Source: Sphaeroforma sirkka (Eukaryota; Opisthokonta; Ichthyosporea; Ichthyophonida). Taken from it: 20,326 nt of DNA. Each line of letters opens with the position of its first letter. Positions within the stretch are counted from its first letter, which is position 1. Below the pieces are notes generated by a model. The model was not told where the DNA came from. It worked only from the letters and a program-made list of their open reading frames with translations, and did not search any database. Shown here piece by piece: positions 1 to 9,623 of this stretch. The stretch is from contig LUCW03000978.1 in the NCBI GenBank assembly GCA_001586965.3, forward strand, positions 10,001-30,326. Reading direction: 5' to 3'. Made by a program: the position numbers and the translations under genes.

Positions 1-39
1 TTTCGATCCTATTGCATACGTTGTACGTGCGATTCATTC

Positions 40-530
40 ATAGAACTAAGCTGATCTAGCCATTTTTGCCTGTACCTATCCATACGTTACACTTTGAACT
101 CAAATACAGGACTAATTATGATAGGCTTTTGCGCTATGAGTACTCCACACTCACTCACACTTCTAGCCCCTGATTTTTAGATAGTGCTAAACTGAGATGA
201 CCGTTTATGCTTACACGTATTTACACATCTCACACTAGTTCGAGTACAGTACAACAATGACAATATTTCCATATATCTCACATTGAATTGGCATACAGCT
301 TTACACTAGTTATGTATATCTATACGTTTTACACTATGTTCGAAAGCAGTACTACGGCTAAGTTAGCAATCTATGCTCTCAAATATTTTTCCTCCCTGCT
401 CACACAATTCTCCATATCTTGCATCAATTGGAATACAGCTACTGCACTACGCTACTGTAACCAGCCATACTTACCATACACTTACGCTGGTTCTTAAATA
501 TAGTACTACGCTGAACTAGCCATCCATGCT
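40..530. repeat. Degenerate tandem repeat, unit about 140-165 bp, 3-4 copies
   Basis: The motif AGTACTACG-CT-AACTAGCCATCCATGCT recurs, diverged, near 43, 183, 347 and 501. Each copy is followed by CATACGTTTTACACT-like and CACATCTCACACTAG-like blocks. The array ends just before a candidate exon at 549. Confidence 0.55.
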
Positions 531-548
531 TCGGCATGTGCCTCGCAG

Positions 549-704
549 GACGATCTTGCGGCTGCCGCGCTGTTCGTCGCTATGCAGTGCGATGTGGGCC
601 AAGATATCAACCCATGGGTACGACATTTCGTACGAGAATACGGTATTCGCGCACCACAACTCCTTCGTCGCATGACATACCTTTTTGGTTCCATAGTACC
701 GTGA
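549..704 (+). CDS. Candidate terminal exon of an unidentified plus-strand gene
   Basis: After the acceptor TGTGCCTCGCAG a frame runs to TGA at 702-704 and encodes a helical-looking peptide with segments AAAALFVAMQCDVGQ and NPWVRHFVREYGIRAPQLL. The stretch is clearly GC-richer than its flanks, as are the confirmed exons elsewhere. Residue composition looks protein-like, unlike the other five frames. The upstream exons would lie left of the window or in the tandem repeat. Family unknown. Confidence 0.4.
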   Translation, partial: DDLAAAALFVAMQCDVGQDINPWVRHFVREYGIRAPQLLRRMTYLFGSIVP

Positions 705-1182
705 CTGGTTCCTCTTCAGTTGTGTATAGAGTTTTGGCGCAATCGCTTTGAGCAATTTTGTAAGATATTTTGAGTGGTTGCATCACTAAAAAAGGTTAAA
801 TCAGAGTAATATAGGTCCGGATGGAGTATAAATTATCAGGGGTTTTGTTGGTCGAAACTACGTTCATTTTATCACCCTCGATGAATGCAAACTATGACCA
901 ACATGCGAGTCAGAATATGAATGCGATATGCATGATGTGCGCAATACGCATGTACCGCATGTGTATGTCAGGAGACCTATGAATAATTTATGTCGGTACA
1001 GCACTACATTAGTCGATGTACTGTATGTATCTATATTCGAATATGTATATATGGTCCATATTTGGTCAGCTAGAGTTTAAGCATGTCTCAGGTCCCATTA
1101 ATATAGCGAGTACAATTTTATCGAGTGTTGACTAGTGACATCATCTCAAGACAACTCAATACCACAAGAATAGACCGACAAG
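705..1182. other. Non-coding AT-rich spacer
   Basis: I see no splice-bounded coding stretch or repeat here. It may hold the promoter of the candidate exon at 1183. Confidence 0.5.
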
Positions 1183-1245
1183 ATGATTCTCATCACCGGA
1201 AAAGAGATCGAGGACTTCACGCCTTGGACGCTTTCAATTGTTATG
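1183..1245 (+). CDS. Candidate first exon (21 codons) of a plus-strand gene
   Basis: An ATG in context GACAAGATGA opens MILITGKEIEDFTPWTLSIVM and ends in phase 0 at a GTATGA donor, the donor type used by the other genes. A possible phase-0 continuation lies at about 2106-2174 (acceptor TTAATCTTCATAG, ending GAG before GTAGCG), but I could not trace further exons. Confidence 0.3.
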
Positions 1246-1319
1246 GTATGAAGTATATGAAATATCCAGTATGACATGGGAAAGCACGCCTGCACACGGC
1301 AGAGTGTACAAAGATATTT

Positions 1320-1321
1320 GC

Positions 1322-1354
<33 letters not shown>

Positions 1355-1420
1355 ACGCTTATATTAATTAAATCCGTATATATACATATACATATATAAG
1401 CAGAGAAGAAAATGAAAGTT

Positions 1421-1463
<43 letters not shown>

Positions 1464-1512
1464 TATTATATTACTATATTATTACATTATTATTTTATAT
1501 TATATATAATAT

Positions 1513-1543
<31 letters not shown>

Positions 1544-1545
1544 GT
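1320..1545. repeat. Compound (TA)n/(TG)n/(TTA)n microsatellite
   Basis: Contains TA runs at 1321-1344, about 1422-1458 and 1513-1532, a short TG run, a TTATAT tract and a terminal GAGAGA run. Confidence 0.93.
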
Positions 1546-2575
1546 ATGTACTATTAAACCACGCCGATACATACGATTTCTAAACGTAGAGCAGAAAAGA
1601 AAAGAAAAATTCATATAAATTGTATTACTATTTATTCAATTAATATTTCGACTGTACATAGGTACATGGTTATTTGGATGTAACTGGAGTGATTGCACTG
1701 CGCATGCTCTTCGTTGATTGAATCAGTCGTTACTAATAAGTTTAAACTTGCGTGCGTTGGATTCCATTACACGAGAGTGTGCATGAATAGCTGGGGTGTG
1801 TATTCGCAAGAGCTGCATCCTCATATCCATCATCCACCTGTGAGTTATGCACCTTTTCTAAATGTGTATAGCTATGAGCACAGGGTTCACACTGCTCATT
1901 CTGGCTTAAGTTGGACCTACTAACTGGCAACTATCGTTGGTAATTCATACTCAATCGTAGCCAATGATCTTTCAAAAATTCAACTTGTTGGCTATAACAA
2001 TTGCCATTGCGCGGCCAATCCGTGCGTAACTTGACAGTTCCCTTCCAAAAGTTCAAATAATCCAAGTAGGAAGTCAGCTAACCATTTAGGTTTTAATCTT
2101 CATAGGAAATCAGTGCTGCGTCACGTCAGGAGGGCCATACCTTTCGTAGATACACACACCTATGTCGATTTGAGGTAGCGGATCTATTGTGTGAAAACAT
2201 TTTTAAATGCCCCTGAAATTTATTGCGGCACATAGTGATATGTAAATGTACTACAGGAAAGCTGCGTAATTTTGATCGAAACAGTTCATTTGCCTACATA
2301 CACTAACACTATCTAACCGTATTACTTAACAGACGTCTAATTGGGACTTTCCATTGACTCTGAGTGAGCCGTAAACCCCTATGTAATATCGTCTTTGCTC
2401 TCAAGAATCAAAATGCACATGAAAAGGAGGGTAATAGTGTACAAACGAAATATGAACACTTAAGAAAAGGCGTACTTGCTTGCTGGTCGCAATCTGATGT
2501 GATTGTACGCTAGTTCAGCGGAGATGTACCAAATGCCAGTCATATTTAGGACACGAAAAATATATTTATAGGCCA
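1546..2575. other. Spacer without recognisable genes
   Basis: Ordinary mixed-composition DNA. One possible 69-nt exon at about 2106-2174 on the plus strand is the only coding-like signal, and it is weak. Confidence 0.5.
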
Positions 2576-2579
2576 ATTT

Positions 2580-3230
2580 GGATACCGAATTTACAGATAG
2601 TATCATATGTTTTTGGTTTTGGCAGTGGTGTAGTTCGCATAAACTACAGACCCATAGACGAAAAGGCCAGTATGAAGCAACGAAGCATTCTGCAGGGATG
2701 TCCAATATATCTGGTCTCATCCCATGCGCAGCGGATACGTACATAACCGTCGAATCATATAAATTGATTGACTGGATTAAACGATGAGCACTTTGGGACT
2801 CTGGTGTATGCAGTGTGACTTCCATTGCGCAGGCCAAGGATATGTGTATTGTCGCCATAGAAGACCATTGACTCGTGATGAAATCGACCACATGACAGGA
2901 GGAAATGGATATAGTGTTTCTGGTCTCAAACGGTTTCAAATGGCGCTCTTAAAGATAAAGACACGTTGAGGATATGAACCAACTGTTGACAGAAACAAAC
3001 CGATGATCGAAAACTTCTCGGTCTTGAGCGAGCGCAGGCTAGAGTCATATAAGATAGCAGAGATAGCGCTATAAAATTATGACAGGAGTGGATAGAACAC
3101 AAAATTGACATTCCTAAAGGCTCAACGTGGTGGTTGGAAGTAGTGACATATATGAGTGAAGCGCAGGTGGCGTTCCTGAAGCCAGGCAAGGGTATGGAAG
3201 GCTTACAATTGTCAAGAGTATAAGTTTGGA
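2580..3230 (+). other. Protein-like fragments in several frames, probably an old decayed element
   Basis: Plus-strand frames show short coherent peptides in succession but in different frames, such as HMTGGNGYSVSGLKRFQ near 2900 and DIPKGSTWWLEVVTYMSEAQ near 3130. Composition looks coding, yet no splice pairs fit. A worn transposable element or a dead gene would explain it. I do not recognise a family. Confidence 0.3.
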
Positions 3231-3599
3231 GACAGTACATGTCTGATACATACATTACGAGTGACCATTAAGCACATATGACTATGGTTATGGAGCGCAA
3301 ATGCTCGAATCTAGCGGTTGCTACACTATTAGAAATCGCATTCTATTCAAGTGTGTACGATCATGTACCAGGTATAAAAACAAATAGAACAGCTCGGTTC
3401 CGCCATACCATAAGAATATAAACCTACTATAAATGATTCTTGTCAATTTCCATAAACTTGTATATACATGTGTACTGGTGTAATAAAAGTGGCTTCACAT
3501 ACACACAATAATTCTGTTTAGTTGTAATCTGAGTTCGACTATCATAATAGTTGCTTGTGTGTGGTGGTGAGTGATTTATATACTTTTAGCAAAAAAGTG

Positions 3600-3775
3600 A
3601 AGTACCTCGAAGTCATATAGGTGACTAGAGACAGGATTTGAGCTTTTGTCACGCGTATGAAAGTTAGTCGGTATTTAATCGAGTAAAAATTGTACGTATT
3701 GTGATAAATATCAATTATCAATAGCTCAAGAAATTAAATACATTGCTTATGAAAAATAGGCTGCTATATGTGTTT
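3600..3775. repeat. Local dispersed repeat, copy 1
   Basis: Shares GTGACTAGA, GATTTGAGCTTTTG, CGCGTATGAAAGTT, ATTGTACG-ATT-TGATAA and AGGCTGCTA in order with 4763-5060. It lies directly beyond the 3' end of the cysteine-rich gene. Confidence 0.6.
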
Positions 3776-3780
3776 GTTTG

Positions 3781-4360
3781 TCACACTTGGGCAAGGATTG
3801 AGTCACAGTAGTCGTTGTCGCAACACTTCTGATTCTTGTTCAGTTTATAGTTGTAGTGACACTTCATGTCCGCAACAGGTTATCTGGTCGCACTTCGGTA
3901 CCCAATCCTCACAGTAAGCACTGTTGCAACACTTCTCATTTTTCTGCAGCTCGTAGCCGTACTCGCAGTCAACATCAGAGTTCTTGCATTTGACGGGTGG
4001 GTCGATTTTCTTCTCGCAGCAAGTCTCTTCGTTGCATTTGGGCAGCCAATCTTCGCAGTAATCTCCATCGCAGCACTTCTCGTGCTTGCGCAGCTCGGTA
4101 CCGTAATCGCATTCCACATCAGCCTTCCCACACTTGATGGGCGCCTCTGGTTTGTACAAGTCCTTACACTTGGTCCACTTGGAGCTATGACAGTAGCACT
4201 CCTTAGTGTTCCCTTTGTGCCATTCCCCATGCTTTGTTCATACGCCCTTGTACTCACACGAGTTTGAGACTCGGTAGCCACTGCTAGCCTCAACAGATGT
4301 ACTCGCCGCCGCGAGTACCAGAACGGCAAGAAACCCCATAGACTTAGATACGACAGGCAT
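3781..4360 (-). CDS. Secreted cysteine-rich repeat protein, reading frame interrupted
   Basis: An ATG at 4360 opens a classic signal peptide: a short basic n-region, then GFLAVLVLAAASTSVEA, with likely cleavage after VEA. A cysteine-rich region follows (TKECYCHSSKWTKCKDLYK) and then two clear ~42-residue repeats, each of the form C-x6-C-x-YG-x-EL-x-K-x-EKCC-x3-YCEDW-x-PKC-x4-CC. A third repeat at about 3781-3840 is recognisable but degraded. The signal peptide and repeats share one frame, yet a TGA separates them. Either the gene is decaying, or a short intron or recoding bridges the gap. A TATA box lies 65 bp upstream of the ATG. The even cysteine pattern suggests disulphide-bonded secreted modules. 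I do not recognise the family. Confidence 0.6.
3845..4237 (-). CDS. Open cysteine-rich repeat region of the secreted protein
   Basis: This uninterrupted part of the frame carries both well-preserved repeats. Between repeats, the cysteine positions, the EKCC and YCEDW motifs and the PKC motif are all kept, which argues that selection on the protein was recent. The product ends soon after the second CC pair. Confidence 0.65.
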   Translation of the reverse strand, partial: TKHGEWHKGNTKECYCHSSKWTKCKDLYKPEAPIKCGKADVECDYGTELRKHEKCCDGDYCEDWLPKCNEETCCEKKIDPPVKCKNSDVDCEYGYELQKNEKCCNSAYCEDWVPKCDQITCCGHEVSLQL

Positions 4361-4424
4361 ATTGAGAGTATGTGTTGGATACGAGGACTGTTGATAATAT
4401 AATGTGGTATTCTTTGTCAGTCCC

Positions 4425-4432
4425 TTTTTATA
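4425..4432 (-). promoter_or_regulatory. TATA box of the cysteine-rich secreted gene
   Basis: The minus strand reads TATAAAAAGGGAC here, 65 bp upstream of the ATG at 4360, a usual TATA-to-start spacing with a short 5' UTR. It is the clearest core promoter in the window. Confidence 0.6.
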
Positions 4433-4762
4433 TTCCGGATTGTAAATTTGTAGCAGTAAGGCGGTGTCAGAATGTTCTGATTCTCAATGGATATCCAGGC
4501 CGTAGAGATCTTTCGAGACATCTCACTAGACTCTCGAAAGTAGAAAGTCCCTCACTCTCTAGAGGCCTTCAGCACTCAGGCCCTTTTTTATCTATGTTTT
4601 TTGTTAAACAAAAACGAGTGTTGTGTCAGTCGCCAAATCTTCAGCCTGTAAAAAGACGATATCGTAAAGACGTCATTGAAAGGAATCTCTAGTTGATGAC
4701 GCGCACTATGTTTTGTTCAAAAAAATCAAAGCAATAGGAATATATCTCGACAAGAAACATGA

Positions 4763-5060
4763 AGTACTACCTGTAAGCCCGTAACTCAGTCCAAAGGCTA
4801 ACCGTAAGTGACTAGATATATGATTCAAGCTTTGTTTTCCGCGTACGAAAGTTGAAGTGCAATTCACAGTATCGAGCGATCACAGTTGCATCCAATTGTT
4901 GCCCAAACCTACGCCCCCCAACACTTTGTAAGGTGAAAAAGCTTCATAGATAGAATAGTATTACACATATAGCCAGAGAATTGTACGAATTTTGATAATG
5001 ATCAGGTCTACCTCAAGATATGGAACCCATGGTTTATACAAAGTAGGCTGCTAGGTCTGA
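4763..5060. repeat. Local dispersed repeat, copy 2
   Basis: Contains GTGACTAGATATATGATTC, AAGCTTTGTTTTCCGCGTA, CGAAAGTTGAAGTGCAATT, ATCGAGCGATCACAG and GCCCAAACCTACG, matched in order by copies 1 and 3. No coding potential or terminal inverted repeat is evident. Confidence 0.6.
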
Positions 5061-5145
5061 TTGCTGCGTGATTGGCGAATATTCATGCTCAATGGTTATA
5101 TTTCATTTACGCTGTGTACGGCAATGCATGTGGAACGCGAGTACT

Positions 5146-5152
5146 GTATTAT

Positions 5153-5243
<91 letters not shown>

Positions 5244-5246
5244 TGA
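5146..5246. repeat. (TA)n microsatellite, about 45 units
   Basis: Nearly pure TA run broken once by AAA. It separates local repeat copies 2 and 3. Tyr-Ile ORFs across it are artefacts. Confidence 0.95.
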
Positions 5247-5324
5247 TTGTGCAACAAGACAAGAAAAATGAAATTATATTTTATCACATTCCTGTGTATT
5301 TAAAGTCTGCTCCGTGTATAGTCT

Positions 5325-5480
5325 AATTGTAAGCGGCTGGATATTTGCAGGATTCAAGCTTTTATTTACGCGTATGAAAGATAAAGTGCAATTTGTCATA
5401 GCCTTTTAAATTGAAACAAATTTATAGTATCAAGCGAGCACAGCTGCATCAAGTATTCGCCCAAACCTTGGTCAGTCATA
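5325..5480. repeat. Local dispersed repeat, copy 3
   Basis: GATTCAAGCTTTTATTTACG, CGTATGAAAGATAAAGTGCA, ATCAAGCGAGCACAGCTGCA and CGCCCAAACCTTGG correspond in order to copy 2. A shorter echo (GATGTTACGCCCAAACATACG) lies at about 5720. Confidence 0.6.
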
Positions 5481-5888
5481 GGAGCAATGCAGGGGTAAGC
5501 GTCAGTCATAAGCAAAGGCAGTCGCGAACGCCAGTCGTAATACCGGCAATTTTGTATGTTGGTTACACATACTGGAGGCGGTCTATTATTGTATACTCAT
5601 CATGAGGTTTGTTTTGTCTTTTAAAAAAACATAAAAAGTTCAAGGGTTTAATGTTTAGGATTTAAACCCCTGAAACTTCCGGTGAATTCAACTGTAACAG
5701 GCGATTGCAGTCGTATTAGATGTTACGCCCAAACATACGTTCCCCTGCGTATTCGAGTCTGGAAGACCCAAGTGGGATAAACATGTGTATGGAAACTTTG
5801 ACACAAATTTCAAGGATCTTAACAAAAATATTATGAAGGAATTCGACATAATCCCTTGCGCCTATGCGTGATAATGTACTTGTATGAT

Positions 5889-5978
5889 AAAGGTGCGTGG
5901 TTGTACATGGTTGTACATTTTGTACATGGTTGTACATTTTGTACATGGTTGTACATTTTGTACATGGTTGTACATACA
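5889..5978. repeat. 19-bp minisatellite of palindromic TGTACA units
   Basis: The unit GGTTGTACATTTTGTACAT repeats about four times, just beyond the 3' end of the TRIC coding region. Each unit holds two TGTACA palindromes, so both strands read almost alike and short ORFs appear on both. Confidence 0.9.
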
Positions 5979-6091
5979 TGGACATATTTCAACGTCGATA
6001 TCGTATTTGTTAAAATTCCTCCTCACATTTATGCGAAAGTCACTATACATAATTTTACAAAAGTAATTTTAAATTCCGAGTATTATCTGGA

Positions 6092-6382
6092 TTAGAGCTC
6101 GGTTGATGCTCCTTTACGGTTTCTCAGTTGTCTAGCAGGTGCTCCTGGTGACAGCGATACGGATCCCGTTTTCGACATAGCCATCCCGATTGGTGGCTCT
6201 AGAGTCGCTATCGGTTCCAAAACCGGACTTTTGGCCTTCTTGTTGGCTCGGCCGCCTTTCACACCGGAATTCAGGGCTGCAGAGGGGCCAATTTCAGCAG
6301 ACCCAGCGCTAAGGCTACCTTCTACGTCTCGCTGCGAGCTTTCGCTTCTTCGCTGTCTGTCGTAGAACCGGGTGTGAATCGG
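6092..6382 (-). CDS. TMEM38: TRIC gene exon 7, C-terminal tail (residues 340-435)
   Basis: The acceptor is ATTGTTCTGCACAG, phase 0, matching the phase-0 end of exon 6. The product is a low-complexity tail rich in Ser, Ala, Gly and Pro with a basic patch ([11 protein letters not shown]) and ends ...GASTEL. The GC-rich codon use resembles the other exons. It could instead belong to an unseen neighbouring gene, but the phase match and lysine-rich tail favour TRIC. Confidence 0.62.
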   Translation of the reverse strand, partial: PIHTRFYDRQRRSESSQRDVEGSLSAGSAEIGPSAALNSGVKGGRANKKAKSPVLEPIATLEPPIGMAMSKTGSVSLSPGAPARQLRNRKGASTEL

Positions 6383-9300
6383 CTGTGCAGAACAATACGA
6401 TTCATATTCTAATTTAATCCAAGCGTCATTCTCTTTCATCTTAATTGTGCCGGCGACTAGTCTGTGAAGAGTGCAGCCAAGACGCCAAGACGACCGGTTG
6501 AACTCACGTTTAGAGCTCAGTACAGGCGTTCACATAAAAAATAGTACTCATAAACTATACGGATATATATATACTTAAGCGAAGAGAGAGACTCACAGAG
6601 GGTGAGCATGGAACTGTGTACATTTGTATGCTTGCGCACGCACATATTGTCACGGATGTTTGGGTGTGTATGTTGATTCTCCAGTGTTCCACCTCTGCCG
6701 GCATCGGCTATCATCACCGAACTATCACACAATACCACGATTCTTCACCCCACCACGCACAATATTATGGTTTACGCTCTCATAGTTTGGCATACATGTT
6801 TATACTCATACTTCGCTCAAGAACAGACACGAACACACACCGGAAACATACACACAGATCTTAGATCTCGAATTGCTGACGTTCAAGTGCTACCTAATCC
6901 GAGTACTCCTTCTTCTTAATCTGGATAGGAATAAGAACCCATTCGAGCGCACGCGCAAATCCGCACACATCATCGCGGTACGCCAGAACAATCACCTAAC
7001 AGACCATCTCACCCGAACACGGGCGTACAATTCAAATACAACAACAATAACACACACACACGCATCCATCCATAAATACACATACCTCATGGTCGCGTGT
7101 CTTGTTACGGCCCTGACGGTCTTGTCCGACTTTCTGGTCCTCTTCCTGGACATCACTTGCGGCCGTGGCGTTGACTGCGCGTGTGCTGGTTAGATCAGCC
7201 GCTGTCTTTGGCGCAGACGCTTTCTGTGTCTTATCAGCGGTGTCGGGTGCAGTGGGGCTGAACCAATGAATCTCCCCACACATGAGGAAGCACACGGCAT
7301 TGACTACAGGCTCGAGGGGATCGAGTATGTTCCCACTGGGGATTCGGCAGCGAGAGAAATCAGGATGGTATTGATCTGAACGAGTACTGTATACACACGG
7401 AATTTTCTTTTTTTTCTTATCGGGTCTATTAATTAAAATACTCGCAGTTAGGCTAGCTTATAGTAAATGCGTGAAAACGCATTACCAATGTTTGACTGCT
7501 TGTCTGCTCAGCGCTGACTGTGGCAATCGCCAGCAATCAGGAGTAGAGATAGTTACGGTTGAATTGCAAGATGGGTATGCATTGAAGTAGTCGCAAATGT
7601 ACTGAAGTAGTCGCAAATGAATTGAAGTAGTCGCAAACGTATTGAAGTAGTCGCAAATGTATTGAAGTAGTCGCAAATGTGTTGACGTAGTCGCAAATGT
7701 ATTGAAGTAGACGCGATTGTATTGAAGTAGTCGCAAATGCATTGAAGTAGTCGCAAATGTATTGAAGTAGTCGCAAATGTACTGAAGTAGTCGCAAATGT
7801 ATTGAAGTAGTCGCAAATGTATTGAAGTAGCCGCAAATGTATCGACGTAGTCGCAAAGGTATAGAAATAGCGAATGTGGAAACAGAGGACGCGTCTACAA
7901 GCTACACCTTACAGTCCTTCTGCATCAGTACCATAAGAAATCATGTGTAACTACCATAGAGAAATCAATGTATGCCTTAATCTGTATACAGCGGAAGTAC
8001 ACCAGAGTACGCAGACTTTTCATGAGGTCAACACAACACACAACACATACACAAAGGTGCAGGTACATACGTTGATGGTCTATTACATACCTGAGAATGG
8101 ATAATATGCCGAAAGCCATCTCGTAGTAAACGCACAGCACCATTGCTACGTCCGGTGTGAAGCCCAGTACCTCTAGCTCACACAGAGTGTAGAAGATACC
8201 AAACAGAATACTCGAGCGAGTTGACCTGCACATGTATAGGGTAAAAGACAATGTACCAGTTATATCATAGGCGAATGGATAGACTAGAAATGATACAAAG
8301 ATGTGAGCGATGGCTATATAGATACCGAGAAGAGAGATAAATGAGAGATGGCTATCTCTATTCAGAGCAAAATGTTGTTTGGACTTGAGTACGCTTCCTA
8401 GACCAAACTCATTTGAATACATGGTTAAATATGCGTACTTGGTGGTGCTAAGCACACCAAGGTGCCAATTTCTACCACCGTTTCCAACACCGACTGAGCT
8501 GCAGAGCTTTGCAGTTTCGGCACTACGAGAGCCACTGGTGTACAATCTATGGGCCATTTTAAAGGCCTTTCAATGGGTACGGTGTACATGCCGAATAACA
8601 ACTGGCGAGAACACTATTGGTGCATGCCATCAACGGACCACTAATAGATTGGTACCATTCGTCACGGCATGGGTTGAGAAATCTATAGTTAAGTTAGGAA
8701 GAATTAATGGGCAACTATTTTAGTCCCATGAGTGCGACACGGATAGCCAACTACAACAAGTGAAGTGGGTAGATAGTGGTCAGGCTAGTGTGTGACACGA
8801 AGCATGGACATGCCCAACCTACCGGCCTGGATTGAGCAGCTCACTGTTTCCGTGCACTCCACGGATTCCTTTCTCGTAGGCTGCAAAGTAGGAACCTCCA
8901 CTCGCTACAGCGAACATGATCACACAGGTAGACAACCAGATAGGGGTTAGTTTAAGAGACCGGACAGATTGAAAGCGTCGCTGTTTCAGTGTCACTGACC
9001 AATGTATGTACACACGTACATACCATCGTTCTCGGTACTGGTACTACAGCTGCAAAAAAACGTGACGAGAGGAATGAAAACAAGTTTTATAGCCAGAGTA
9101 CAGAAAATATAATAGAGGGTGTGGGAAGATTGGGTGGGTGGTTTGCATCAGAAGGCAAGAGATTTCCAATGCGTCTACCGCCCATCGCCAGCATACGCTG
9201 TGAGTCCGAAGTGACAGGCTAAACACTACTTCGGAAGTTTTCTTCGACAATGATCGAGCCCATGAGAGTACTGTGCATACGTCTGTATCTAATCCTGAGA

Positions 9301-9575
9301 CTCGGTAGATGGCATGCCAATAAAATATGTAAGTATATACGTATACGAGTATATAAATATAGATAACTGGTGAATATACATTCGCACCTACACTTGCACC
9401 CAACATATGGAAGAGTGAGCCTACAAAGTCTCATGTCAGACACGTTTCGGAAGACTCGTTTACGACAATTTTGAAGCCAACGCGTGTGGTTCTGGCTTAG
9501 CGCCATACAGGGTGGCTAGAATATTTAAGTGTATGCGTGTATGTGTATGTGCATGTGTATGTACATGTGCATGTG

Positions 9576-9623
<48 letters not shown>

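Larger units (their letters stand above)
4440..6091. other. Intergenic spacer between the cysteine-rich gene and TRIC 3' end
   Basis: Apart from the promoter of the cysteine-rich gene, two local repeat copies, a TA run and the TGTACA minisatellite, I see no exon with paired splice sites or coherent protein in this stretch. Confidence 0.6.

Noticed and set aside
2460-2939. 159-aa minus-strand ORF
   Set aside because: No recognisable motif and mixed composition; plus-strand peptides over the same DNA look no worse.
7482-7856. Repetitive 87-124 aa proteins in three minus frames
   Set aside because: They are translations of a 20-bp minisatellite in an intron; all three frames are open for arithmetic reasons.
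7571-7860. CRISPR-like repeat array
   Set aside because: Units are contiguous without spacers, in a eukaryotic intron.
7925-8557. A 210-aa membrane protein resembling GWT1/PIGW (the phrase NRD...[10 protein letters not shown] suggested it)
   Set aside because: The right half is exon 5 of the TRIC gene with a clean acceptor, donor and family match; the rest is open intron. No other GWT1 region is present.
8905-9013. Upstream extension of TRIC exon 4 (frame open to about 9013)
   Set aside because: Its potential acceptors either break phase or add a hydrophobic stretch absent from TRIC; the acceptor at 8905 joins exons 3 and 4 in phase with the family match.
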